Shown in pieces: positions 48,902-59,391 of a stretch of DNA of 64,000 nucleotides; the first letter of the stretch is position 1, and the number at the start of each line of letters is the position of its first letter. The DNA comes from Paramecium octaurelia (lineage: Eukaryota > Ciliophora > Oligohymenophorea > Peniculida > Parameciidae): assembly GCA_905182995.1 (NCBI GenBank), contig CAJJDP010000098.1, positions 249,069 through 313,068 of the forward strand, written 5' to 3'. A model generated the notes under the pieces. The model worked only from the letters and a program-made list of their open reading frames with translations, searched no databases and was not told the origin of the DNA. A program made the position numbers and the translations under genes.

Positions 48902-49216
48902 TCACTATAATAATATTTAATAATAGCATTTGGTAGCATCCATTTTTGCAAGATGTAATAATTGTGAACAATTATCAATAGATATATTTTCAGTATCTAC
49001 ATTCTATGCCATTTGGTCATTCTCATATAAAATAGTTCTCCATGTTGGTTCCAATTGAGAATTTTAACATTGTCCCCATTTCCCATTCAAAAGAAATCAA
49101 GATTTGCACCTTGTATCATTTCAACAACAATAGAGTGCGTAATCAGTTTTGAGAAATTAGATTCTCCTCATGTTGAGGCTTGAGTGGAGAGGGGAATTGC
49201 CTATTGTTTTGGGCAT
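48902..49216 (-). pseudogene. small Cys-containing gene remnant with two in-frame TGA
   Basis: From ATG 49216 to TGA 48902-48904 the frame is exactly 105 codons and protein-like in composition (NGKWGQCQNSQLEPTWRTIL; DNCSQLLHLAKMDATKCYY). It contains two internal TGA codons in its first half, at about 49.11 and 49.08 kb, each where a Trp-like residue would fit. No intron with acceptable ends removes them. The best reading is a recently decayed gene. It is not related to any neighbour I can see. Confidence 0.35.
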
Positions 49217-49323
49217 AATTTGAATAACGAATCAAATTGAAATATTATGAAGTTATGTTATGGTTTAATTATATAAAGAAAAACAAAAACGGTAATGCTG
49301 TGAGCATAATAATATTAAAAAAA

Positions 49324-50425
49324 ATGAGATTTGTGATCATTGCATTGGTGATTTGCTTGGCCACATGTGCTAAGTTGAGAAGTTAAAGTCCTCAGAAATT
49401 GCAAGCAGAATTGCAAAAGTCAAATTATGGAAGAGCCTTGCTACATTTGCTCGAATTGCATTCTATGGCTGGAGGAGCAGTCTCTGAATTAGTTGATGCT
49501 ATTGAAGAACTTGTCAATGACTTGGATGAAGGACTCTAGTTCTTAGATTTCAATTTCTAGCGTAGAACAAATGAACACAACGCTCTACTTGTTCAATTGA
49601 ATTAACAAATCCAATAAGCTCAAATTGATGTAAGCAGATCAGAGGATGTTATTGAAAATCTCTTGGTACCCAGAAAGGAATAATTGGAAGTGAGAATAGA
49701 GACTCTCGAGGAGTACCAGGCTCAAAATAGACAAAAGGTTGATGAAGAAAATCTCACAAGAGAACAAGAACATGAAGCATACGAAACTTAGGTTGCTGAG
49801 TTGAATGATGCAACAGCTGCAGTCGATGATGCATTGGCCTTGTTGTCAACACTCAATAACCCATCATTGGCTTAAGTCAAGAAATTTTAGAATTCCCTTA
49901 AAAAAATTGAATAGAGTATCAAACCAAGAAGCAAAATGGCTCCATTTTTAAAGGCATTGATTACATTGGCATCAAATCAGAACTTCTCAGATCAAGGAGT
50001 CTTAACATAAATTGTCAATACTCTTAATGAATTTAGAAATGCCATTGTAGATTCAATCAATGACTTATCATTGTAAGAAGTCTAAGACCAAGAGGATTTC
50101 GAGGCCAGAATAGTTTAATTGGATGCTGAATTCGCTGAATTCTAGAAACAAATAAATGCTCTCAATGTTGATTTGACAGCAACTTTAGGTATCAATACAT
50201 GCTATTAACATTCTAGAAAAGATTGATCAAGTCACATAATTCAGAGATCAAAGAAGATTGGACCAAGCCACTTATGAATAGTAACTCTAATTGGAGAATG
50301 ACTTGTATGCCGATGAAGTTTAAATTTATAATGACACCAAAAATGAATTCCAACGTGAATAAGCAATAAGTGAATAGGCTTTGTTATTAGTAAGATCTGC
50401 AGATTTTACCAACATACAAGTTTGA
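49324..50425 (+). CDS. trichocyst matrix protein (TMP)
   Basis: 357 aa. ATG 49324 gives a strong signal peptide (MRFVIIALVICLATCAK) followed by KLRS, as in Paramecium trichocyst matrix precursors. The remainder is nearly continuous heptad-repeat helix (LHLLELHSMAGGAVSELVDA; IEELVNDLDEGLQFLDFN; VEELNDATAAVDDALALL-type repeats), rich in Gln, Glu, Asn and Leu. One 28-nt intron at 50189-50216 (ends TAG) restores frame. Family role: TMPs are secretory proteins that are proteolytically processed and crystallise inside trichocysts, the defensive exocytic organelles. Loss of the pro-region is expected around the first third, but I cannot fix the cleavage site. The coding DNA is less AT-rich than its flanks, as usual for these abundant proteins. 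Confidence 0.85.
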
Positions 50426-50504
50426 AATATTAATCAAATTAAATATCATTAAGATGTATTCACAAATCATTGAGTTTCTGATAAAATTCATTTAAAAGTC
50501 TATT

Positions 50505-50952
50505 TCATTGGAATTTAAAATTATAAATTGTCTCTATCAAATAACTCTTGGAATTGCAGTTCTTTCTTTTGTCATTTTGAAAAGCCTTGGTCACTTTACA
50601 AGGTACAACAATAATTTTAGATTTAGACTTGTTTTTAATCTATAAAGAAGTTTATAGTTGTGTCGAAAATGGAACTAAATTTCTTCTAGGAAAGACTAGA
50701 TCATTAAATTATTTTCATAAGCCAATTGTAGAAAGGATTTCTTGAGTACCTTCTGTTTTTTTAAGATCTCATTCGTGATCAGATCGTATAAATCAAGATC
50801 CTTTTCAGGTTTTCAGATGACATTGAAAAGACTATCATCTTAGGATCTATATTGTTGAGTATGTCTTGAAAATATTAAGGAACAAAAGTTTTATCGAAAC
50901 TCTTTTATTTCTTTTTGAATATATATATATATATTTTAATTATAGTGCTCAT
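50505..50952 (-). CDS. small hypothetical protein, exon structure uncertain
   Basis: From ATG 50952 a frame begins MSTIIKIYIYIF and continues KSFDKTFVPQYFQDILNNID. A frame change near 50.77-50.80 kb, with a 32-nt intron as the best fit, then gives DLDLYDLITNEILKKQKVLK and a helical stretch with FLQLAYENNLMIQSFLEEI. The 3' end is ambiguous, with two overlapping readings ending near 50.58 or 50.51 kb. No family was recognised. It lies between a trichocyst matrix protein gene and uL23. Confidence 0.4.
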
Positions 50953-51018
50953 AAATAATATAAGAAATGATAGGTATATTTATATATATTTTACTATGCA
51001 ATAAAATGACTTTGTCAC

Positions 51019-51493
51019 TCAGATGATTCCGATTTTGTTGGCCAAGTTGAGTGCATCGTTCTCACCTCCCAATCTGATGTATGCCTTCTTTTTGCCACCA
51101 AAGGTATTTAAGATCTGAATATAGGCATGTAAATATTACGTTGACTTTTCTCACTTTGACTTCGTAGATCTTAGAGAATGCTCTTTTGATTTATGGTTTT
51201 GTTGCTTTTTAATTGACATAGAAGACCATGGTATTTTCATCTTCCATCTTCTTCATGTCCTTTTCTGTAATAAGAGGGTGTTTGAGGACATTTTAGAAAT
51301 CTAAACCTTTGGTAATGGGTTTCAATTATCTGGTCAATCTGGTGAATCTTGGTTTTCTTGCAAGTGCCAAAGGTTTGGCTGTGTGGAATCTATTTTGGAA
51401 ATGAGTTCTAGCTCTGATGACCTTCTTAGCAACTCTAGCATTCTTGGCAGCCTTCTATGCTTTTTAGGTAGTTGTTGTCTGTCCCTTTGGCAT
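51019..51493 (-). CDS. RPL23A: ribosomal protein uL23 (RPL23A)
   Basis: 149 aa. The start at 51493 (MPKGQTTTTQKAQKAAKNAR) gives the basic eukaryote-specific N-terminal extension. The uL23 core follows: HPLITEKDMKKMEDENTMVF, KPQIKRAFSKIYEVKVRKVN, and the C-terminal ALNLANKIGII, which is nearly invariant in eukaryotes. One 25-nt intron at 51115-51139 (ends CAG) falls between KVN and ILNTFGGKKKAYIRL. Role: binds 26S rRNA near the polypeptide exit tunnel and docks exit-site factors. Length is typical. Codon use is biased to G/C-ending codons compared with neighbours, as expected for a highly expressed gene. The next gene upstream (Rab) begins its coding end 64 nt away. Confidence 0.95.
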
Positions 51494-51557
51494 TTTATTT
51501 AAAATAATTTTTTAAATCTTTTTTTTTCCTAATTAATTAATAGAGAATTTAATATAA

Positions 51558-52611
51558 TCAACAAGAACAGAAACAACTCTGATTGGCATTTTGTCTTAGA
51601 AAATACTCATCCCTAATTGTTTCAGATTCCCTGGGATGAACCAATTTCAAAGGCATACTCACACTATGGGATTACTTTTTATGTTTCGAAACACCTAACC
51701 ACATATTATTGTTCTCATCTTGGCTGGCAACAAGAGCATCATCAGGCGGAGTCACAATTATAGTCGGAGGAGAAGTCTATTATAGAAGAGGCCCAGAAGT
51801 AAAGGGTGATTCTTCTTATGAACTTTCACCTCCAGCCCTAATTGCCTATACTTTAGAAGTATCAGAACTCGACACATCCTTTTCTGGGGGCTTATAAGAA
51901 ACAGGCCTTGTTGATTTGCTCATCCCACTGAAGGACATGTCTCCGCTGCTCGATTTACTTTCAAAGAGAGATCCCCTTCTGATTACTTTGCCCCCAGAAT
52001 CAATTTATCTTGTTTGAATCAAAATTTCGATCAATTTTATCATTGCATTTTCAATATTGGTATTCTATTTTGCTGATACTTCTTGGAATAATAGCTTCTG
52101 TTTTTGGGAGAGGATCTTACCCAATTCAATTCCCACTTCTCGATTCAGATCTATTTTGTTTCCTAGCAACATCTTAATTGCTGGTCTTTCACATTTGCTA
52201 GTGGGATGAATCAATTGAATACTCTTCGAAATCAGCAATCCAACCATTCACCTAGTTGAAACTTTTCATACTTGAAACATCATAGACAATCACCATGGCA
52301 TCACAATTCCTATAGTAATTCTTTGTGAGGGATCTATATCTCTCTTGTCCTGCGGTGTCCCACAATTGCACCTTTACTTATTGGTTGTGTATAGTAATTA
52401 CTTTCGATTCCTTGGGTAATCTATATGTAATACACATGCAACTCCAACAGTGCTCATCGATTTCATTGCAAATTCATTTTTGAGGAATCTCTTAATAATG
52501 GAACTTTTGCCAACTGAACTGGACCCCAGGAATACAATTTTAAAGCAAAGTTATCTCACAACTATATAATAATAAATACATGTCTGATTTGATTTAAAAG
52601 GACTGCTTCAT
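51558..52611 (-). CDS. Rab-family small GTPase with long Ser-rich tail
   Basis: 326 aa. G-box motifs: P-loop GSSSVGKSS, switch [26 protein letters not shown], and EVSAK. The C-terminus ends CFCSC, a CxC prenylation motif typical of Rabs. The GTPase core (about 170 residues) is followed by a Ser/Pro-rich tail of about 130 residues, unusually long for a Rab. Three introns give an exact frame: 25 nt after codon 11 (ends GAG), 23 nt after switch I (ends AAG) and 25 nt before the NKxD motif (ends TAG). The first boundary is the least certain. Family role: vesicle identity and fusion. Q in DTAGQ predicts normal GTP hydrolysis. The start at 52611 is divergent from the gene at 52753. Confidence 0.88.
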
Positions 52612-52752
52612 TAATTTATTAAAAATCTCAGAAATATTAATAAATTTCTCTATTAAGAAGGTGGAATTATTTGGTTTGTAATAAAAAAGCGTAGAATGTA
52701 ATGAATATATGCGAATAGATTGTTTTATAGAATATTAAATTTTGCATATTGG

Positions 52753-52992
52753 ATGAGTTTGGCATTTGAGAGACTGAGGAAATAGGATTTGTTGCTATCA
52801 GCAGTGCTATACGAGAGAATCCCCAAAGATGAATTAATTCAGCACTTGAGTCAAGTGAGAGGTGAACAATTTGATTTAATCGACTCTTGGGCTTACGAGA
52901 CATTAGAGGGGGAAGTGAAGTTGATGGTAGAGAAAAAGCATGGGGAATTAAAGAGAGTTAGGTATGAATATGAGATAGATCAAGAACGATGA
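52753..52992 (+). CDS. small protein, 79 aa, overlapping the next start (ATGA)
   Basis: ATG 52753 to TGA 52990-52992 is an intronless 79-codon frame, helical and charged (LLLSAVLYERIPKDELIQHL; FDLIDSWAYETLEGEVKLMV). Its stop overlaps the ATG of the sorting nexin (ATGA, sharing bases 52990-52991). I could not find an intron that would fuse the two into one protein. No family is recognised. It is either an independent small gene, an upstream ORF in the sorting nexin transcript, or an unresolved first exon. Confidence 0.55.
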
Positions 52993-54397
52993 GTATAGAC
53001 GAGGAAATCCTAATCAAACCAAATGTGATAATCAATGATGAAAAGAATTACAGAGAGACAATACAATGTAAACAATTGCCTCCAAATAGAATTGTATTGT
53101 ACTATGATCAGAATCCTCAAGTTATCATGTAACCCAGAATCGCTGAATATAAGATAATTGAAGGCAGTACATTCACGCCAAATTATGTGAATTATTGTGT
53201 AGTTGTGGGACAATTTGGTTCCAATGTGTGGAGAAGAGTCGAACACTTTTATTGGTTATAAGAGGCATTGCAACAACAATATCCAGATAGTTTGATACCA
53301 CCACTCCCTGCTAAAACTCTATTTAGAAAGTTCACACCTGAACACATCTCCAAAAGAACCAAAATGTTAGAACAATTCTTGAGTGCCATTCTAAATAATC
53401 ATTTATTGAGATAATCTGACTTTATTGAAGGCTTCTTGTTTCTAGAAGATGATATCAAATTTAAACAACTATTAGCTTCATCATCCGTTTTGAAATAACC
53501 AACCAAATATAGTGATTATGCCAATCAAGAAGGCTAGGTCATTTTGGAATTCAATCCTATGATGGATAAGTATTTCATGGATATTAATACGTAATTATAA
53601 TCTCTATCAATAGATATATGTTAAACACTAATGATATCTACAAGGAGTTAACACAAAATTCTAGATTTATGGTTAATTCCATGAAGGATTTCATTATCAA
53701 AGTCAAGAATTTGGCTGGGAGCATAGGATCATTAAAGGAAGCCACAAAATCCTTCAATTTAAAAAATATTGTTGGTAGTCTCCCCTTATTGGAATTTGTG
53801 TATACTCTACTGGAGGAGTATTTCATAGATTGGAGCAGCAATTTAAATAAGTTGGCCAACACCTTAAATGAAAATCTATATGAGTTCTTCAGATTCCAAA
53901 GGGATATGTAAAATCAATGCGTAGAACTCATCTCCAATAGAAATAAAGCCTAGTGCAAGTATCTAAAGGAGAACTAGGATTTGATGAAGAAGAAACACAA
54001 GTACTTTACTACAGAACCAATCGAGAAGTGGGAGATGGTTACTGAAATGGATAAGATAAAGATTAAATAGAATTAGGTACTCTCCTATCATTTCATGTTG
54101 CCAAAAGAAACTCAAGAGGTTGAAGAATTGAAGATGAGATTCGCGTACATCAATAGATAAGCATACCAATAGATCACTTAGTACTTTGATAATAAGGGGA
54201 TTTCTTATACTACGAGAATGTGTAATATGAGTATACGGAAGAAGGAGAATGCTGCATAACACACTCAATTTGTGGAAAAGATAGCTTCGCAATTCATGTA
54301 GATAGTGGCCATGAGGAATGGTGAAATTCCAAATTTGAAACAGGAATGGATAGATTAATACTTAAATCCACTTAGAATCAGTTGTATTATTAGGTGA
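52989..54397 (+). CDS. sorting nexin (PX domain + helical BAR-like region)
   Basis: 461 aa. After a short N-terminus, the PX domain spans about residues 35-160. Motifs: VWRRVEHFYWLQEALQQQYP and LIPPLPAKT with the poly-proline loop, followed by RTKMLEQFLSAIL. The RRxxxFxWL-type phosphoinositide-contact segment is present. The remaining about 250 residues are helical and consistent with a BAR dimer (LLEFVYTLLEEYF, NENLYEFFRFQRDM, KYLKENQDLMKKKHKYF). A 23-nt intron at 53591-53613 (ends TAG) connects the two parts. Family role: binds PI3P-rich endosomal membrane and drives tubular sorting. Its start overlaps the stop of the preceding 79-aa frame. It converges with the next minus-strand gene (36 nt between stops). 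Confidence 0.85.
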
Positions 54398-54433
54398 TAA
54401 TTTGGAGACAATTATGTTATAATCATATATTAA

Positions 54434-55485
54434 TCATTATAATCTCATTATGGCCACATCTGTGCATTCTTCAAATTTGGCATTCGAGTATTAAACCATC
54501 CCTCTCTTATAAATAAAGGTGCCATCACTCAATCCTATCAATCCATCCAAACCATTCAATGTATTTATTAATAAATGTTGATAATTCTTGGCATCCGACT
54601 GATTCATTATTTTATAATCATTTTCATCAATTTTCTTATTTCTTTCAATGAGTTTGATTTCTACCTCCACAGGATCCTTGTAATAAAGAAAAGCGATTTA
54701 TTAAGCCTTCTTTAGAATCTACACCAAGATTTTCGCATAGATACTCACACTTTCAGGCAGAGCATTCCCATCAAATTTAGTTTCATTACTCATAGTCGAA
54801 ATAACTAAAAAGAATCTAAACACAAGTATTAATTAAAGCATACCCAAAAATAAACCCTGTGATGAGGATGATAATCATTTCAAAGAAATCAATGTCAAAG
54901 CAAGTGATAAATAATTGGAAAACAATCAAACCACTTGTCAAAATGTATAATGATTGTTGATGCAATTACAGATCCTTCTCATTATTTGCTGATAGGACAC
55001 TCAAAAATTAAGCCAGCACTTGTCCTCCAAAGGTGAAAATGATCATCAGAGCTACATTCATGTTATTCACGGCTTTTATGCAGGCAAATAAAAAGTAGAA
55101 TAGAATTACAAATAATAGGTATAGCAATGGATTCTCTGTGCTAAGTGACAATATCGATATTAATAGAAGTGCTCCAAAAAACAAATAAAGAAAATATCCA
55201 TTTTGATTAAAGAATGAGTTCATCGATTCAAATTCAATCTAGTTAGTATAAATATTCTACTAAATTAAACAACGCAATGAAATAGCATAGAAGCATCATA
55301 AAGTAGAGCTTTGTCAAATGGTGCAAGTGTTCTGAAGAATTTGAATTAGTATTCTCTTATTCTAGTTGTTAATGGTTATATTGCAAATTCTGATTAACCT
55401 ACATGGATTATCCAATTCTTGGAGATATCACATATCTGGATTGAGCATTCGGTATGAAAGCATTGGGAGTTTAACTGCTAAACAT
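54434..55485 (-). CDS. multi-pass membrane protein (333 aa)
   Basis: The start at 55485 gives a Gln/Asn-rich N-terminus of about 60 residues. About six transmembrane helices follow (KLYFMMLLCYFIALFNLI; YFLYLFFGALLLISILSL; LLYLLFVILFYFLFACI; ALMIIFTFGGQVLAQFL; YILTSGLIVFQLFITCF; MIIILITGFIFGFFLVIS). A cytoplasmic C-terminal domain of about 130 residues ends near CTDVAIMRLQ. Two introns give an exact frame: 55239-55260 (22 nt) and 54816-54843 (28 nt), both TAG-ending. No signature of a known transporter was recognised. It is 33 nt from the upstream EFHC gene's stop and in the same orientation. Confidence 0.72.
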
Positions 55486-55518
55486 TAATTATATGTGAAA
55501 TTATTTATTTTATAAATC

Positions 55519-57244
55519 TCATTTGAAGTTTTGAGCATACCATTTCTTGGTAAACTCATCACAATCAAGCAACTAGAATTTCCAACCATTTATTACAACC
55601 TCATTCCCAACTATAAGATCATTTGGAGTGAAAAACTCATTGTTGTTATTGACATTTTTGTACTTCCTCTTTTCCAAGAACTTCCCATCAGGAATTCCTA
55701 ATAAGTATTAGAACATCACATACCTGAGTTTCGCACTGTTGGTTCATAGACCAAAAGACTGTCATCATTTAAAAAGAAAGTGATTACAAATACTCTATCC
55801 TTGTCCTCTGGTTTGGTTGTGTTGAACATGGCCAGAAATCTAAGATTGACTTAGTTGTCAACCCATTTGAAGAAATCCTTCTTTGGTGGTATGGGTTACA
55901 ATCTGTAAATGTATCCAAGTGAATCCTGTTCATCTCCAATACCATTGTGAGGGGGGATAATGATATCTAAATAGATTTTAATTGTTTGTTATTACTTGAT
56001 CTTTCTTATTGCACTTGTTCTTCCTGTCCTCCTAATGGGAAGTCTACATTGAACTTCTCAAAATAGTAGTATCTAGTGAATTGATCACATCCATTGATGA
56101 AGAACTTGCGATTATAAATAATTAGAGGTTGTCCAAATTAAATATCTTATGGTCTTATGAAATCCTCAGCATATGTTTGTCCTGGTTGATTCAATGAAAA
56201 CTTTCTGGGTAACTTTTATCTTCTCAACATCATTGGGAATGGAACTCTTCCAGAGTTGGCTGAGTTGATTTCCTTGATTTCAATGGTATCATCTGCTAGA
56301 TAGTAATGAAGGATATATTCGATATCTGAGAACACATAGAATTTAAGAACCTATAGATTAAACTAATTTAACTTGAAACCTTTCTGTCATTCTCTAAAAA
56401 TTGTTTTTAAGATGTCACTCGACCACCTCCCAATTTATGTTCTAAGTAATCTTTCATCACAGTGTCCTTCTGAGGAATGAACTTTGTCATTGTCTTAGTT
56501 TCAAATGAGTCAGATTATGGAACAAACGAGGCCTCTTGAGGTATTCCCTATAACTAGACGAAAGTCATGGAGATATCATACCTCGTAAAACTCCCTTGTG
56601 TATTGATCGCAATCATAGAGACGGATGGTCTTGCCAAAAATTATGATGTCTTGATTAATTCTGAAATCTTCAGGGAGAATAAAGGTCTTGGAATCATCAG
56701 CGCGCAAGACCTATCAATATTTGAACACGCATACTTTCTATCTCTTTAAAAAGGCTCCTTGGGGGACTCCACTATTCTCTTACTTTGGTTCTGTTATGCT
56801 TAATGAATGATCCTCAAGGTAGTAGCAGATTGTGATTTTGCGAATCCTGTAATTTTCAAGTGCAGACTCAACAACAGCCTCTTTGAAATATCCACTGAAT
56901 CGTAGAACATGTCTATCCATTTTGACCCAGGATGGTTAATACAATTCTTCAGAATCATTGTTTACATTCTAGGAGTGTAACTGTTTTTTGTACTTTCGGA
57001 AGATGCATAGCATGAGTTGTACTCATATAATCAGGATTGAACATCCCTGTTTGAGGAGGTATTTGAATTGGTTATTTACGAGGTACTGCATATTCCTTAT
57101 TTGGAAGATGATTCACTTCTCTATTCTATTCTTATTTTGTTGAAGACACTTTTCTGAAGTTTGGTTTCTAATTCAAGTCAATTAAATTACATCAATCTCT
57201 TGTGTGGGTACAAAACCTGGCAATTTTGGAAAAGCAGATGCCAT
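55519..57244 (-). CDS. DM10-domain axonemal protein (EFHC1/2, Rib72 family)
   Basis: The start at 57244 gives MASAFPKLPGFVP, similar to the conserved N-terminus of EFHC/Rib72 proteins. A 23-nt intron (57168-57190) follows. Three DM10 domains can be read. The first has KMDRHVLRFSGYFKEAVVES and ITICYYLEDHSLSITEPKQE. It is joined to ENSGVPQGAFLKR and then the FILPEDFRINQDIIIFGKTI block. The second has GGGRVTSQKQFLEN and YYLADDTIEIKE. The third ends in GWKFQLLDCDEFTKKWYAQN just before TGA 55519-55521. No EF-hand follows, so it is EFHC2-like rather than full Rib72. Several short introns are required; their exact edges are not all fixed. Family role: microtubule inner protein inside the A-tubule lumen of ciliary doublets. 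Confidence 0.87.
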
Positions 57245-57366
57245 TTAATAATAATTAATTAATTCAATACTCACAAATATACATAATATTTAAATCATTC
57301 ATGTTCATATTCATTTGCAACTAATCTAAATTATCCTTCTCTATTTTAAAAGATGAAATATGAAAT

Positions 57367-57585
57367 TCATTAGTCAACTAAGATCTCCTTGAACTTCTGA
57401 TGTCTATTATTCTTCATAATATTGATATATCTCTCAATATTTTTTATTGACCCAATGAAAACTTGACAACACCATTATATTTACAACCAATATACATGAT
57501 ATCAATCTGTTCTAATTTATCGATTAATTTCCATCAATTTACACTCATTAGTAATTGGGTTTTGTAAATCTTGAAACAGTGCCAT
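57367..57585 (-). pseudogene. small ORF interrupted by one in-frame TGA
   Basis: ATG 57585 to TGA 57367-57369 is exactly 73 codons, with one internal TGA near codon 27 (about 57.51 kb). Both halves look protein-like (MALFQDLQNPITNECKLME before, and FIGSIKNIERYINIMKNNRH after). No family was recognised. It could be a decayed gene or two exons whose intron I cannot place. Confidence 0.28.
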
Positions 57586-58213
57586 TTTTAATTAAACTAC
57601 TCTTGAGTAGACATTAGTTAATTCTATTGGGAAATACTTCAAATCTGAATTTAATATTTATTTGATAGTTTTCTTATTTGCATCTATTTCATTTTAATCG
57701 TATTTATCAATAATTTATTATTGAGTTGTTAAAATTAATTAAGCATAAAGTATTTCCCTGAAGAAGCTTCTTAATTTGTATCAACCCATTACTATAATAT
57801 GTAAACTTTGACATTTTAAGAACATTTATTAATATATAAATTGCTGATTATAAATTATTAAATTTTATATACTTATTCAATTAAGTTCATAATCTTATGT
57901 TCAAGATTCAAAATCTCTCATGAATGCACTTGCCCATTTCAATCTGCTTAAAAACATTTCATTATGTTTTCATATTCATATTATTGCGACAAACCAACTC
58001 TAACTAATAATTATTATGAAGTAGCCCATTAATGCACTATGTTAAGGAATGTAATGATTACTAGTTAATAAGAATTTTTTCTGGTAATAATAATTTTAAT
58101 TGATTAATTTTCAAAGGTGATAGGAATAATTTTATTCTGATTTAAATAGAGAACATTTTATTATAAATTTTAGTATAATTTTTAGAATTACAGAATATTT
58201 CATTATTATAAAT
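57586..58213. other. AT-rich intergenic stretch
   Basis: No convincing coding frame, RNA gene or repeat. It contains the promoter of the ABHD-like gene. Confidence 0.5.
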
Positions 58214-59325
58214 ATGTTTTTTTGTTAACCTTAAGTGGAATTGACTGAAGAATAGAAGAAGTTAAAAAGATGGGTTAAGGAAATCCAATTATTATAACAC
58301 TATGGTATTTTAAGTATCTTAATGTTTAGGGTTGAAGGTTGGTTTAAATTATTGTATTTTTGATTTCGATGTGGAATATCTAGGGAAGATCTATAAGATT
58401 CACACATTCAGCGGAGGTCAGAACAATAAAGTATGTCATATACTTAATTAGGAAACAATAATACTACTCCATGGTTACGGTGGATCAAATCTTCATTATT
58501 CCAGGATTTATGGTGAATTGATAGAGAAATTCAAGGTATACTCTTTGGATCTACCTGGAATGGGATACTCAAGCAAATCAGATATAAAAATGGACTCTTT
58601 TGAAGAAGCAATGGATTTTTTTATGGGAACTATTTCTAAATTGATTATGGGGTTGTGTCCAAATCAGTAAGTGACTCTGATTGGCCATTCATTTGGTGGT
58701 TTTATAGCTGCCCATCTTCTTGTGAGATTTCCAAAACTATTCAAAAGATTATTGCTACTAAGTCCTGCAGGCACTACTTATTACACAGAGGAACAGATTA
58801 TGTAAATATGTTGATCATTATAGTCAAAAACAAGACTACTCCTAAATGTCTTTTCTGAGGAGAAAGATGATTGAGTATGGCAAAAGCTTATGGGAAGGGG
58901 TGTTTGCAATCCCATAATATTTGAATGATCGATTCATTGGGAGATAATTTATTAAAATCTATTTAAAACACAGAATGCGTTTAAGTGGAAATGAATACAC
59001 TCTCTGGAAATCTTACATTGATGAAATGTTGGAATTGCCAGAGGGATCAGAAAAGTCTATATGCTTGTTTTTCCATTTCCCAATCTTTGCTAAAGGTCAC
59101 AATTCGATTGAGAGTATATTATCAATGAATAGAAATCAAATTAAGAATATTCCAATTTCGTTTTATTTTGGTGATTCTGATTGGATGGATCACCGAGGAG
59201 CAATCAACTTGAATTCCTATTAAAATGTTAATCTCAGAGTAATCCCCGATGCTGGACATCAATTAAACTTCGAGAACCCTTAAGGTGTAGTTCGAGCCCT
59301 CCTTTAAGACATATTACAACAATGA
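58214..59325 (+). CDS. alpha/beta hydrolase, ABHD4/5-like
   Basis: About 340 aa. The core follows ABHD4/ABHD5. LLHGYGGSNLHYSRIYGEL carries the oxyanion loop, then VYSLDLPGMGYSSK. The nucleophile elbow is VTLIGHSFGGFIAAHLLVRF (GxSxG with Ser), followed by LLLLSPAGT. FYFGDSDWMDHRGA carries the acid region and VIPDAGHQLNFENP the catalytic His. The nucleophile Ser is present, as in active ABHD4 and unlike vertebrate ABHD5. The HxxxxD acyltransferase motif is absent (HQLNFEN). Introns at 58431-58451 (21 nt) and 58802-58823 (22 nt) are clear. A third of about 46 nt near 58.33-58.38 kb is needed for exact frame. Family role: phospholipid or N-acyl-lipid hydrolysis. The exact substrate is unknown. 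Confidence 0.87.
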
Positions 59326-59391
59326 GATTTGCTGTCTTTATAGACATATTGATTATATGTATATTTATAAAAATTATTTATTTTTACAGAA

